Assembly: GCA_937965895.1 (NCBI GenBank)
Contig: CALCKS010000229.1
Coordinates: 1-34,504, forward strand
Direction: 5' to 3'
From: an uncultured Campylobacter sp.
GTDB taxonomy: Bacteria; Campylobacterota; Campylobacteria; Campylobacterales; Campylobacteraceae
DNA: 34,504 bases
The notes beneath the pieces are model-generated. The model was not told the DNA's origin. It saw only the letters and a list, made by a program, of their open reading frames with translations, and searched no databases. The position numbers were made by a program, and so were the translations under genes. Below, piece by piece: positions 22,301 through 30,334 of this stretch. The first letter of the stretch is position 1, and every line of letters starts with the position of its first letter.

Positions 22301-23765
22301 CTTGCAGTCCGTCCTCGTTTTGAGCCTGCGTAAGCGAGTCTGCGCCTCCTGCAAATTTGACCTTGTCGCCGGGTTTTGCGCCCTCTATGACGACGGTGCC
22401 GGTATGAGAGTTAAAATGCGGAACGGCCTCTTTATTTGTAACGTAATAAGTCGTTTGTCCGTCTTTTACGAGCTTATAAACCATGCCGCCCGCGCCTTTA
22501 TCTACCTTTTGCGCGCTGACGCCGTCTGTCGTGCCCTCTACCAGGCCAAACGGCCGCTCGAAAAAGCCGTTATCGTTAAATTTAACGCCGGATCTAGGCT
22601 GGAGACTATGGCTGTAAGGGACGCCGTTTTCTTGATCTTTGGCGCTAAATTCGTGTCCGTCTTTGGTAAATGCGCCAAGTATCGCCGTGCCTTTTTCCGC
22701 CTCCAAGCTATCGCCCGTCGGGAAGTTTTTTACCGTATAAACGTCGGCTTTTAGCGTCTTGCCCTCGGCGGTTTTAACCGCGCCGTTTTGGACCGATAAA
22801 TTTATCTTTTGATCGGCGCTTAAATTTACGCCGTCGTTATCCGCGCTTCTTATGCTTACGAAGTATTTTTTACCACCGTGTTCTATCTTTGCCGAGTAGC
22901 CTATGACCTCGGACGACGAGGCGGATGCCAGCATCTGTTTTAGCGCACCCTCTACGCCGTCGTTTGGACTAGGCTTAGGTTGCGGCTTGGGATCTGGAGT
23001 CGGGGTCGGTTTTGGACCCGGCTGAGGTTGAGGTTTTGGATCCGGCGCAGGGGCAGGCTTAGGATCTGGTTGAGGAGCCGGTTTTGGAGCGAGTTCTTTT
23101 GAGATTTCATCCTCCGTTTTGCCGGTTACGCCGGAGATGATTTTTACCTTAGAGTTGGCATCTAGCGCAGCGTCTAACTTCGCCTCGTCTACGGTCAAAT
23201 TTAAGCTTTTAGCACCCGCTAGCACGGCGTTTTTGATGTCGCTTGCGTTTGAGTGGGGCGTAATGGTTTTATTTATCTGGGTAAAAGCTTTTAATTGCTC
23301 TTTTATATCGCCGCCGTTTGGAACGTCTTTAATGAGGTCGGCTACGACGTTTGAGGCGATTATCTTGTTTATCAAGAGATTATGCGCGTTTTTCGTAGCT
23401 TCGTCGGCGGCATTTGAGTGAACGGGGTCGCAAGCGGCCTTTAGCATATCGGCCGCGACCTTCCCTCTATCTTCGCCATCGTTTAGCTTTTTCGTCCAGC
23501 CGGCTTTACCCTCTTTGTCTAGATTAGCTCCGCCTTTGCCAAATACGTTAGCATATATATGCTCGACGAAATTTGCGTTTTCGTTTACGCTATCGCCAAA
23601 AAACTCTTTTGCCGCTACGGTGTCTAGCATCGTATTTGCGATGGTAGAAACGCTTAAATTTTGCGTATTTGCAGCACCCAGCCAAGCCTTACTGCCCGCG
23701 CCTTCGCTCGATCTGCCGAAGAGCCCGACGTAAAGCGCAGAAATTTGCGTCTGAGTTATATTCAT
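19314..23765 (-). CDS. 1483-aa repeat-rich surface protein with N-terminal DUF4214 (S-layer/RTX-like)
   Basis: The first ~130 residues match DUF4214 (begins MNITQTQISALYVGLFGR; later FVEHIYANVFGK and GWTKKL), common on large surface proteins of this genus. Residues 227-266 are five octapeptides of the type PKPxPxPD, a stiff linker. The bulk is acidic, Asp/Lys/Ala-rich and built of degenerate units with patterns such as LSAADF, TAENIKQNL and KIASISSSD. Two C-terminal units (about 1101-1237 and 1331-1483) share DKLDFS, LQDGKIY and IYKVENNGDN/IYKIEDDGNG followed by VKYIG/IKLLG; the acidic loops may bind Ca2+. There is no N-terminal signal peptide, so type I secretion is inferred, but no secretion genes are in view. 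S-layer protein, adhesin or RTX-like effector are all possible. ATG 23765 has AGGAG 6 nt upstream. Confidence 0.75.
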   Translation of the reverse strand: MNITQTQISALYVGLFGRSSEGAGSKAWLGAANTQNLSVSTIANTMLDTVAAKEFFGDSVNENANFVEHIYANVFGKGGANLDKEGKAGWTKKLNDGEDRGKVAADMLKAACDPVHSNAADEATKNAHNLLINKIIASNVVADLIKDVPNGGDIKEQLKAFTQINKTITPHSNASDIKNAVLAGAKSLNLTVDEAKLDAALDANSKVKIISGVTGKTEDEISKELAPKPAPQPDPKPAPAPDPKPQPQPGPKPTPTPDPKPQPKPSPNDGVEGALKQMLASASSSEVIGYSAKIEHGGKKYFVSIRSADNDGVNLSADQKINLSVQNGAVKTAEGKTLKADVYTVKNFPTGDSLEAEKGTAILGAFTKDGHEFSAKDQENGVPYSHSLQPRSGVKFNDNGFFERPFGLVEGTTDGVSAQKVDKGAGGMVYKLVKDGQTTYYVTNKEAVPHFNSHTGTVVIEGAKPGDKVKFAGGADSLTQAQNEDGLQAGAKQFIKDGDDTILYANGKNAGFSNSDDLKIVFKGVSIDKAAKDGAFTLKQNILADGVVKATDAQGFTKLFDDAPALKLDGTESVYKKEGKFYQDAQATKPLDADALNVKAVKFDNGDVYTFRSAKKAQSKDAVKAYDEQSLSSNSQKGDALKSGDTTYEFFDKGNVAKISSDDFTFENGAQYLGSLNLDGAKSITKKSFLSGKLGDKILPNAHSNITTGGVKFELKQNGDIKSLVASFEKAKEILSGALKDRIADGAVELSKDGALTNAQLQTLAQNTAKFANGAVKSAVLSTAELTSLNKEAADKIANSAVTLTDKDAFSKESLKALGAFSDKLKDGAIANTQKLSAADFYEIFGKGFLSSDKLSSYKIADGALEIEDSAHNLQNAVENRLNYFGEKIKSIKTSDGAELKISAANFNKIGADKFDANDNIKLTGVSSSDKDAALSDKVDSFEINKTLEVSADEYAKFAAKLAGKGKFDIADDFKKIMKFLKTADVSKIEALNLKDKNIELSASDVEELAKLNDLNLHTKYGTQITLKQSAQDLNADGSKLLKAFAGLSFGAGNAKKQIDVQGDDVLELDKDTFETFKFAADDNLKITNVTGSVYASDAKETFTFKQDASRVVINALSNGDKLDFSRLASNVTSIGDLNVAADAQTQLQDGKIYYVSGTAAGFASGFDKIFGEGKAFLTKAAGNEKSIILAKTYSGFEIYKVENNGDNVITKDEVKYIGSVIAHRDFNLSADNIVLAAASKSLSAAQFATEAAKGAGGLNLLDTAENIKQNLANLISNKDKIASISSSDDKPINLTASQLGELKGKFAPSQTLKISEALKDGKTASADGGKYIFTLDKDEKNWQLEKFGADDKLDFSKVFEGKQLSTGEFNLNANGQKATLQDGKIYKAELSFTPSNQGGGADSELNVLKKVFEESFEKGAKALLIAKNLKQESNSYSYNYIYKIEDDGNGKLDQGDIKLLGVVNTNNGFQNNYDITAANAEL
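22968..23087 (-). repeat. Five 24-bp repeats encoding the Pro-rich linker
   Basis: They encode PKPAPQPD, PKPAPAPD, PKPQPQPG, PKPTPTPD and PKPQPKPS in direct tandem. The DNA copies are similar enough that slippage could change their number in frame, altering linker length without breaking the protein. Confidence 0.85.
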
Positions 23766-23884
23766 AACGATCTCCTAGATTTAGATTAAAAATATAGGAA
23801 ATTGTAACAAATCCAACTGAAATCAATTCTTAAAATTACAGCAAAAATATATAAAATAGTAATTACATTAAATTTTTAAGTTTT

Positions 23885-25297
23885 CTAAAATAAATTTGGC
23901 TCTCTTACATAGTTTTTCTGTTTGTATTCTTTGCCCGCATCGTGGTCTTTTAGGAGTTTAACCACGACGGGGCTAAGCGCAATGATGGCGATCAGGTTCG
24001 GAAGCACCATGAGACCGTTAAACATATCGGCCAGCTCCCAGACGAAATTTATCTTTAGCAAGCTGCCCGCAAACACAAATCCTACGACTAATATCTGCAA
24101 GATTCGCACGAATTTGGCTCCAAAAAGATAGCGTACGTTGATCTCAGCGAAGTAGTACCAGCCCAAAATCGTCGTAAAGGCAAAGAAAAACAAGCAAATA
24201 GCTACGAATCCATAACCACCCGCATGCCCCAAAACATGCGTCGAGAAGGCCTCTTGCACGAGCGAGATGCCAGTTAGCACGGCTTTGCCGTTTTCAAAAT
24301 GTATCACGTCGGCGCTAAGCACGACGAAAACGGTGATATTTAGCACGATAAAGGTATCGACGAACACGCTCATGATGCCGAGTACCGCCTGATCTACCGG
24401 GTGCTTGACGTTAGCTGCGGCGTGCGCGTGAGGGGTTGAGCCCATACCCGCTTCGTTTGAAAACAGTCCGCGCGCGATACCGTATCTCATCGCCGTAGCG
24501 ATCGTGGCTCCGGTCGCGCCGCCCCAGGCTGCGGATGGATTAAACGCGGCTTCGAATATAAGCGCTATGACGCCCGGAATTTTGTCAAGATTAAAGCAGA
24601 TGATGACAAGTCCGACCGCGACGTAGAGGATGGCCATGATGGGCACAATCTTTTCGGCAACTCTGGCGATGGCTTTGACGCCGCCGATAAAGATCATAGC
24701 GCAAATCGCCGCCAAAAACAACCCGCTCGCCCACTGCGGTATGCCAAATGCGCCCTTAAAGCCGTCCGAGATCGAGTTGGCCTGGACCATGTTTCCCATA
24801 AATCCGAGCGCCAAAATGATCGCCAGCGCAAAAAATGCCGCCAAAACCTTGGCATAGCGGCTCTTTAATCCGCGGCTGATATAAAACGCGGGTCCGCCGA
24901 TCATATGGCCGCTGTCGTCTTTGGTGCGGTAAATTTGCGCGAGGCAGATCTCTGCAAAATTTGTCGCCATGCCCAAAAACGCCGCGCACCACATCCAAAA
25001 TATCGCGCCCGGCCCGCCCATGATGAGCGCGGTTGTGGCACCCACGAGGTTGCCCGTGCCCACCTGTGCCGCGACGGCCGTAGCGACAGCCTGAAACGAA
25101 CTCATGCCTGATTTTCCCGCTGCTTCACCGTGCAATGAAAAATTGCCAAAAAGCCTATTAAGCCCCATTTTAAACTTAAAAATCTGCACGAAACGAAGCC
25201 TAATCGTAAAATAAAGCCCCGTACCGCAAAGTAGCGCGATGAGGAAATACGGCCCCCAAAGGAATGAATTTATAGAGCTTACGAGGTCGGTGAGCAT
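23885..25297 (-). CDS. Alanine/glycine:cation symporter (AGCS family)
   Basis: 470 aa inner-membrane protein with about ten or eleven hydrophobic segments. Family motifs are VGTGNLVGATTALIMGGPGAIFWMW (seen here as GTGNLVGATTA and GGPGAIFWMW), NFAEICLAQIYR and GGPAFYI. The conserved core GLFSNEAGMGSTPHAHA is also present. It imports alanine, glycine or a related amino acid with Na+. Start ATG 25297 with AAGG 7 nt upstream. It lies upstream of the giant surface protein gene on the same strand, with a 119-nt gap that is AT-rich and probably contains the latter's promoter. Confidence 0.92.
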   Translation of the reverse strand: MLTDLVSSINSFLWGPYFLIALLCGTGLYFTIRLRFVQIFKFKMGLNRLFGNFSLHGEAAGKSGMSSFQAVATAVAAQVGTGNLVGATTALIMGGPGAIFWMWCAAFLGMATNFAEICLAQIYRTKDDSGHMIGGPAFYISRGLKSRYAKVLAAFFALAIILALGFMGNMVQANSISDGFKGAFGIPQWASGLFLAAICAMIFIGGVKAIARVAEKIVPIMAILYVAVGLVIICFNLDKIPGVIALIFEAAFNPSAAWGGATGATIATAMRYGIARGLFSNEAGMGSTPHAHAAANVKHPVDQAVLGIMSVFVDTFIVLNITVFVVLSADVIHFENGKAVLTGISLVQEAFSTHVLGHAGGYGFVAICLFFFAFTTILGWYYFAEINVRYLFGAKFVRILQILVVGFVFAGSLLKINFVWELADMFNGLMVLPNLIAIIALSPVVVKLLKDHDAGKEYKQKNYVREPNLF

Positions 25298-25640
25298 GGA
25301 TTTGCCTTTATTTTTTAAAATTTTTCAAGTATATTTAAAAAAATATAAAACTAAAATAAATAATAAAAATTTTTTAGCCTATTTTAAAAATATACGTCAA
25401 ATTTGGATCAAATTTCGCAAAACGGCGATTTTTAGAGCTTATTTTAAATTTGATTTTGCTATTACGTTTGAATTTTGCGCAAATTGCCGAGGAATTTAAC
25501 GAACTTAGCAAGAGCCAACACGAGGCAAATTTAAGCGCGCCGCTTTTTGTAAAATTTGGCGTGACACCATAGGTAAATTTGATCGGCATAAATTTAATGT
25601 AAGCCGCTCAAATTTACCGCCCATCGCGGGCACTCCAAAT
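25298..25640. other. AT-rich gap between rarA and the symporter gene
   Basis: 343 nt without a gene. On the minus strand TTGACG (about 25397) followed by an A/T-rich run with TAAAAA could be the symporter promoter, but the -10 is poor. Otherwise only AAATTT-rich sequence. Confidence 0.35.
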
Positions 25641-26825
25641 TTAGCCCTTAGATTTTATTTTAGCCAGCCACTCGTCCAGCGTTTTTTCAAAGCCGATACC
25701 GTTGCTCTCGTAAAATTTAAGCGGCTTTTCTAGGTATTTTTGCTCTACCCAGCCGCCGAAACTATGCGGATACAGATAGTCCTTGGCCTCGGGAGCGGTG
25801 TTGATGAGATAGGGCGGGATAGCTAGCGGCGGCTCGTTTTTGACGTAGGACAGCGCGGCGTTTATAGCCTTGTAGCTGGAGTTTGACTTTGGCGAGTGAG
25901 CTAGATACATAGCGCATTGAGCCAGGATTATCCGCGCTTCCGGAAAGCCGATCTTGCTAACGGCAGCTAGCGCGTTAGCGGCTAAATTTAGCGCGTTAGG
26001 GTTTGCGTTACCGATATCCTCGCTGGCAAATATTGCCATCCTACGCGCGATAAAATCAGCGCTCTCGCCCGCATCGATAAGCCGTGCCAGATAGTACATG
26101 ACGGCGTTTTCGTCGCTACCACGCAGGCTTTTTATAAACGCGCTTGCTAGTCCATAATGCACATCATCCTCACTAACTCCTTCGCCAACCGCGTTAGCTC
26201 GCAGCGTTTTTAAATTCTCTAACGTTATTTCCTCACCCAGACTCACGGCAAACTCAAGCAAATTTAGTAGCCCGCGCGCATCTCCTCCGCTACTTTTTAC
26301 GAGATAGGCCTTGGCTTCGTCTGATATATCAAATTTAACCTCACCCCTCACGCGCTCAAGCAGCTTTTCAAAATCCTCGCTCGCAAGCGGCTTAAACTCA
26401 AAGAGCATCGAACGACTGCGGATGCCCGAGCTTAGCGTGAAATATGGATTTTCGGTGCTGGCTCCTATGATGGCGGCGCGGTAGTTTTCCATTGGTATCA
26501 ACAGAGCTTCTTGCTGCGTTTTGCTGAGGCGGTGGATCTCGTCGATGAAAAATAGCGGCTTAGAGAGCGCATTTTCGTGGTTTTTTAGGATTTTGCGAAA
26601 TTCCTCGATCTTGAGATTTCCGCCGTCAAATTCGTAAAAATCATACTCCATCGACCGTGCGACGACGCGAGCAAAGCTAGTCTTGCCGCAGCCTGCCGGC
26701 CCGTAAAATATACTGTGCGGGATTTTTTTATTTTCGATAAATTTTTTAAAAATGCCCACCAGCTCGCGCTGTCCGCAGATCTCATCTAAGCTGCACGGAC
26801 GAAATTTCAAGGCGAAATTTTGCAA
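25641..26825 (-). CDS. rarA: Replication-associated recombination protein RarA (MgsA), TTG start
   Basis: 394 aa clamp-loader-type AAA+ ATPase that acts at stalled replication forks. Walker A is GPAGCGKT (Lys48) and Walker B is LFFIDEIHRLSK. The sensor region has GASTENPYFTL and the arginine-finger context SSGIRSRS. C-terminal tetramerisation-type segments are present (FIKSLRGSDENAVMYYLARL, then ARRMAIFASEDIGNANP and the late HSFGGWVEQKYL). Length is slightly below E. coli RarA (~447). The start codon is TTG 26825 with AAAAGGAG upstream at 5-nt spacing; no ATG fits. Confidence 0.93.
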   Translation of the reverse strand: MQNFALKFRPCSLDEICGQRELVGIFKKFIENKKIPHSIFYGPAGCGKTSFARVVARSMEYDFYEFDGGNLKIEEFRKILKNHENALSKPLFFIDEIHRLSKTQQEALLIPMENYRAAIIGASTENPYFTLSSGIRSRSMLFEFKPLASEDFEKLLERVRGEVKFDISDEAKAYLVKSSGGDARGLLNLLEFAVSLGEEITLENLKTLRANAVGEGVSEDDVHYGLASAFIKSLRGSDENAVMYYLARLIDAGESADFIARRMAIFASEDIGNANPNALNLAANALAAVSKIGFPEARIILAQCAMYLAHSPKSNSSYKAINAALSYVKNEPPLAIPPYLINTAPEAKDYLYPHSFGGWVEQKYLEKPLKFYESNGIGFEKTLDEWLAKIKSKG

Positions 26826-26968
26826 ATTTGCTCCTTTTAAATTTTAAGGCATTATAGTCAAATTTAAATTAAGAAGCGGATTTGCGGGAGCGGACGGGTT
26901 AAATTTGGGCGGGCAAGAAAAGGCAAATTTGACGCTAGCGCCCTGCCCTCGCAAACTCGAATTTAGAC

Positions 26969-26992
26969 AAAAACGAGCCGTCAAAAAACGGC
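26969..26992 (-). terminator. Terminator of the TonB-dependent receptor gene
   Basis: Minus strand: GCCGT, loop TTTTTG, ACGGC, then TCGTTTTTG. It lies about 60 nt after the receptor stop. The remaining gap 26826-27053 is AAATTT-rich without a gene. Confidence 0.5.
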
Positions 26993-27053
26993 AAATTTAA
27001 CGGCGAAAGCGGACCAAATTTAAGCCAAATTTAGCTCGCTCGCCGCGTCAAAT

Positions 27054-29207
27054 TTAAAACGTCTTTTCAAAATCTACGTAGAAGTTTCTGCCTTTGCCCA
27101 CTCTGGTCGTATTTTTAAATCCGTTTGCGAAAATGTACTCTTTGTTAAAGATATTGTTTACGCCAAAGCTGATTTTTAGCCCTTTGTTTAGCAGATGGCT
27201 GTCGAAATTTTTCGGCTCCCATCTACCTTTAAAGTTTACGATAGTAAAGGTTTCGTCTACGTATTCGTATTTTTGGCCGCGCACGACGTAGTATTTCTCG
27301 TCGTTGTTAGGCCTAAACCAATGCGTCATGTCGCCGCCCAGACTAAGCCCCCACGGCTCGTATCTATACATCGCGCCCAAAGTTAGCTTATCAGCATAGA
27401 CGGTGAGTATCTTTTTGGTCGCTTTGTCGTAAATTTTCGTATGGTCGTATCCGAGCGAGAATGTAAGGTTGTTTATCGCGTATTTGGACTCGATCTCGAC
27501 GCCTCGGCGCTTTGCATTATCGACGTTTTCGTACATGCCGTAGCGTCTGCCCGGCGCTTCGGCGTCAAACGGCGGATTGCCTTTATCCGGTCTTGCTTTT
27601 AAATTTATCATATCTTTGATATTGCCGTCGTAGTAAGTGGCTTTAAAGTACAGCTCGTCATCGCCCAAAAGCCCCTGCTTGTCGATAGAAAAGCCCACTT
27701 CGTACTCTTTTGCGATTTCAGGTTTTAGGTCTGGGTTTGGTATGTACCAATAGTGCGGATTTAACGGGCCGGCCGATGACGTCTCGTTTGGAGTAGGTCC
27801 TCTAAAGGTCTCCGCATAACCCGCGAGTAAATTTACGCCGTCAAAGACCTCGTATGCAAGGCCGAGTTTTGGGGAAAATCTAGACTCGGAGTATGAGTTG
27901 CGATCGCCGCTTTTGACTCCGCGTTTAAATTTATCAAACCTGCCGCCCAGAGTAAACTCAAATCTACCTACGCTAAATACATCTTGCGCGTAGATACCGA
28001 GGTCTTTGTAAAAATTCGGAAACGAACCAAAGTCGCTAAGCGTGCCGTTGTACCAAAATATCGCGTCCTCTTTTCTGTGTTCGTAGTCGATGCCGGTAAC
28101 TAGCCTATGCTCTAGCACGCCGGTGTCAAAGAGGCTTTCGTTTTTGAGCCTGACGCCCCATCTGTCGTCTTTGTTTTTGTAGTCGATATAGACTGGATTG
28201 CCTCTGCTAAAGCCCGTTCTTATCCTGTGATTTAGGGCTTTAGCGTTGTAGTACTGAGCGGAGAAATTTATCCATCTATTATTAAGCGGAGTATATTTGT
28301 ATATCACGCTATAGTCTCGCTGTTTTAGACGTCCCGAGGTGGGCAGCTCCGCATCCTCGCTCCAGAAAAGCGACTGCCAAGGCGAGGAGGAGAATTTTTC
28401 GTGATAGTTAAATACGCTAGCCTCCAAAGCATGCTCGTCGGTTATCGCCCACTCGGCTTTGGCAAAGACAGTATTTACTTGTTCGTCGTTTTCCGCGTAT
28501 TTCACGCCCGAGCGTTTGCCGTCTCTAGCCATCTTTATCTTGCCGAAATCCGCGTGCTTGCCATAGAGTAAAATGCCGAAATTTTCCGTAGGTTTAGCTG
28601 CGATGGCGGCTCGATTTGAGTTCATGTGGTTGCTCTCTTGGCGGTGGCCGATCGTGACGCCGTAGTCGCTGCCCGGGTTTATAAAGTCGCTCACGTCCTT
28701 GGTTCTCATACTAACGATACCGCCGATCGCGCCGCTGCCGTGCAGCACGGAGCTAGCGCCCTTTACGACCTCGACGCGTTTTAGCAAGTCGTTATCCACG
28801 CGAAAGGTTGAAATTTGATTGGAAAAGAGCGAAGGCGAGCGCTTGATGCCGTCTTGTTCGATGATGACGCGCGCTTCACTTTGGTAACCAAAGCCGCGGA
28901 TGTTGTAGTATTGGCCGACTTGTCTGCCGTGGTCGTTTCCGAGCATGACGCCGGGTACCGAGCCAAGGGCGTCGATGACGGACGACGATTTTACCAGGTC
29001 GTTTTGATTTAGGACGCTGACCTGGCCGGCGTATTTAGCGACGTCTGTTTCACTCCTGTTTGCCGTGACGGAAACCATATCTAGCTTTACAGATCCCGTA
29101 GCATTGCTATCGGCGCGCTTAAATTTGCCGTCCGCTCCTCCCGTCTGCGCGAGAGCCGAGGCTGCGCTCAGTAAAACTGCAGCCGCGATAATGCTAAATT
29201 TACCCAT
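27054..29207 (-). CDS. TonB-dependent outer-membrane receptor, heme/hemoglobin type
   Basis: 717 aa. It has a Sec signal (about residues 1-20), a TonB-box-like DMVSVTANR, and a plug domain with DALGSVPGVMLG, YNIRGFGYQSEARVIIEQDG and VEVVKGASSVLHGSGAIGG (conserved IRG and plug-end motifs). A ~22-strand barrel ends in an aromatic residue (DFEKTF). In the barrel, YAETFRGPTPNE and NPDLKPE resemble the FRAP and NPNL boxes of heme and hemoglobin receptors. The ligand is therefore probably heme or a heme protein; other iron chelates remain possible. RBS AAAGGGGA before ATG 29207. A Fur-like site sits just upstream, consistent with iron repression. No TonB/ExbBD or heme ABC genes are in view. Confidence 0.88.
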   Translation of the reverse strand: MGKFSIIAAAVLLSAASALAQTGGADGKFKRADSNATGSVKLDMVSVTANRSETDVAKYAGQVSVLNQNDLVKSSSVIDALGSVPGVMLGNDHGRQVGQYYNIRGFGYQSEARVIIEQDGIKRSPSLFSNQISTFRVDNDLLKRVEVVKGASSVLHGSGAIGGIVSMRTKDVSDFINPGSDYGVTIGHRQESNHMNSNRAAIAAKPTENFGILLYGKHADFGKIKMARDGKRSGVKYAENDEQVNTVFAKAEWAITDEHALEASVFNYHEKFSSSPWQSLFWSEDAELPTSGRLKQRDYSVIYKYTPLNNRWINFSAQYYNAKALNHRIRTGFSRGNPVYIDYKNKDDRWGVRLKNESLFDTGVLEHRLVTGIDYEHRKEDAIFWYNGTLSDFGSFPNFYKDLGIYAQDVFSVGRFEFTLGGRFDKFKRGVKSGDRNSYSESRFSPKLGLAYEVFDGVNLLAGYAETFRGPTPNETSSAGPLNPHYWYIPNPDLKPEIAKEYEVGFSIDKQGLLGDDELYFKATYYDGNIKDMINLKARPDKGNPPFDAEAPGRRYGMYENVDNAKRRGVEIESKYAINNLTFSLGYDHTKIYDKATKKILTVYADKLTLGAMYRYEPWGLSLGGDMTHWFRPNNDEKYYVVRGQKYEYVDETFTIVNFKGRWEPKNFDSHLLNKGLKISFGVNNIFNKEYIFANGFKNTTRVGKGRNFYVDFEKTF

Positions 29208-29232
29208 GACATCCCCTTTATATTAAGAAATT

Positions 29233-29253
29233 GATAATAGGTATAATTTTATC
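29233..29253. promoter_or_regulatory. Fur-box-like site
   Basis: GATAATAGG, then a short AT stretch, then TTTTATC: an imperfect palindrome (GATAA...TTATC) resembling the GATAATGATAATCATTATC box. It lies 26 nt upstream of the receptor start and could also affect the divergent gene at 29364. Confidence 0.45.
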
Positions 29254-29329
29254 TATTTTTCATTTAAATTAACTTATATTTTTAACAAAATTTTTAAATT
29301 TCATTTACGAAAAAAGGAAAGAAAAAGGA

Positions 29330-29335
29330 TATAAT
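29330..29335 (+). promoter_or_regulatory. -10 box of the small CEEY protein gene
   Basis: TATAAT after a purine-rich stretch, 29 nt before ATG 29364; the ribosome site AAGGAG follows at 29353-29358. Confidence 0.65.
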
Positions 29336-29363
29336 GCCCGCCTATTTCATCTAAGGAGAATAT

Positions 29364-29636
29364 ATGAAAAAGTCATTGTTAGTAATCGCCGCCCTTGGTC
29401 TAATGGGCGCAAATGCCGCTGCCACGGTTGAGCTTTCGCCTTCTTGCGAAGAGTACTTTAAGCTAGTTGACCAGTTTGTTGAAAAAACAAAAGACAATCC
29501 GCAAATGGCGGCTATGAAATCTACTTACGAAGATCAAAAAGCCCAGTTTGCTCAGCTTCCTCAAGACTCTCAAGAGGCCGCTTGCAAACCTGCCCTTGAA
29601 CAAATGAAGCAAGTTATAGCTACGCTACCTAAATAA
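29364..29636 (+). CDS. Small periplasmic CEEY protein
   Basis: 90 aa. A Sec signal (MKKSLLVIAALGLMGANAAA) is followed by SPSCEEYFKLVDQFVEK, a helical Gln/Lys-rich middle, and EAACKPALEQMKQVIATLPK. Two cysteines near the two ends of the mature domain could form a disulfide closing a helical hairpin. The pattern resembles the small periplasmic DUF5339 family, an assignment made from memory and not checked. The gene at 30335 encodes a related protein. It is monocistronic, with its own -10, a strong ribosome site and a terminator, suggesting high expression. Confidence 0.8.
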   Translation: MKKSLLVIAALGLMGANAAATVELSPSCEEYFKLVDQFVEKTKDNPQMAAMKSTYEDQKAQFAQLPQDSQEAACKPALEQMKQVIATLPK

Positions 29637-29641
29637 TTTTT

Positions 29642-29666
29642 ATCCCTCCGCTTGGAGGGATTTTTT
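29642..29666 (+). terminator. Terminator of the small CEEY gene
   Basis: ATCCCTCC, loop GCTT, GGAGGGAT, followed by a T-run (TTTTTT). It starts 6 nt after the stop codon; a strong intrinsic terminator. Confidence 0.9.
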
Positions 29667-29736
29667 GTTTTTTCAAATTCTTAGTTACTATCCAAATTTT
29701 ATATATTTATCAAATTTGCCACCCCAAAGCGAAAAT

Positions 29737-30255
29737 TTAATTCCGAATAATCTTTGCCTTTGCCGTTACGCTCGCGATCTTTAGCTCGTATATATTCATC
29801 GCTTTTAGCCCGTGAGCTGCCGCGACGTCGAAGGTACGCATGTAGTTTGGCGTGTATTTTTTGCTAAGTAGCCGCAGCGCGTGCAGCCTCGCCGCCTCGT
29901 CCGTCACGGCGTAAGCCTTGGTCATGGCGACGGCGGATTTGTATTCGGTCGTAAAGACTTTCGCGCCAAGCGCCTTACCGTCGTCCTTGATCGCATCTAG
30001 CTGCTCGTCTGTTAGAACCGGTACCCGCGCGTAGCTCACGCAAACTAGCGTCACGCTCTTGCCATCTTTTAGTAGCTTTGCCTTAGAGCCTGCAGGCGCG
30101 CCGTGCAAAAACACGCTCTCGCCCTCGCGCACGACCGAGATTGGCACGCTAAAGATCTCGCCCGCCTCATCGACGCAAGAGATCGTGCCGTATTCGCACG
30201 CATCGATGATCGCAAGCCCTTCTTGCGCGGTTAGTTCTCTATCTTTTCGTCTCAT
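29737..30255 (-). CDS. Nim-like flavin-binding protein (PPOX split-barrel fold)
   Basis: 172 aa cytoplasmic protein. It begins MRRKDRELT, then CEYGTISCVDEAGEIFSVPISVV (here CEYGTISCVDEAG and FSVPISVV), FLHGAPAGSKAKLL and VSYARV. These match the pyridoxamine-phosphate-oxidase-like family that includes the NimA-type nitroimidazole reductases, with the FHG(A) position that binds cofactor. FMN binding and reduction of a nitro or similar group are plausible; a resistance role cannot be claimed. It sits on the opposite strand between two related CEEY genes. Start ATG 30255, ribosome site AAAGGTGG. Confidence 0.8.
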   Translation of the reverse strand: MRRKDRELTAQEGLAIIDACEYGTISCVDEAGEIFSVPISVVREGESVFLHGAPAGSKAKLLKDGKSVTLVCVSYARVPVLTDEQLDAIKDDGKALGAKVFTTEYKSAVAMTKAYAVTDEAARLHALRLLSKKYTPNYMRTFDVAAAHGLKAMNIYELKIASVTAKAKIIRN

Positions 30256-30334
30256 TTTCCACCTTTAAATTTTTGAAAATTATAAAATTTAAAACCTAAA
30301 AAAGTGTATAATTTCGCAAATTTAAAGGACGGCG

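Noticed and set aside
19666..23733. Several 70-200-codon plus-strand ORFs opposite the giant gene
   Set aside because: Ser/Leu/Ala-rich shadows created by the biased codon use of the large repeat protein.
25239..25589. Short ORFs on both strands between rarA and the symporter
   Set aside because: Low-complexity Lys/Asn/Phe-rich translations of AT-rich sequence without ribosome sites.
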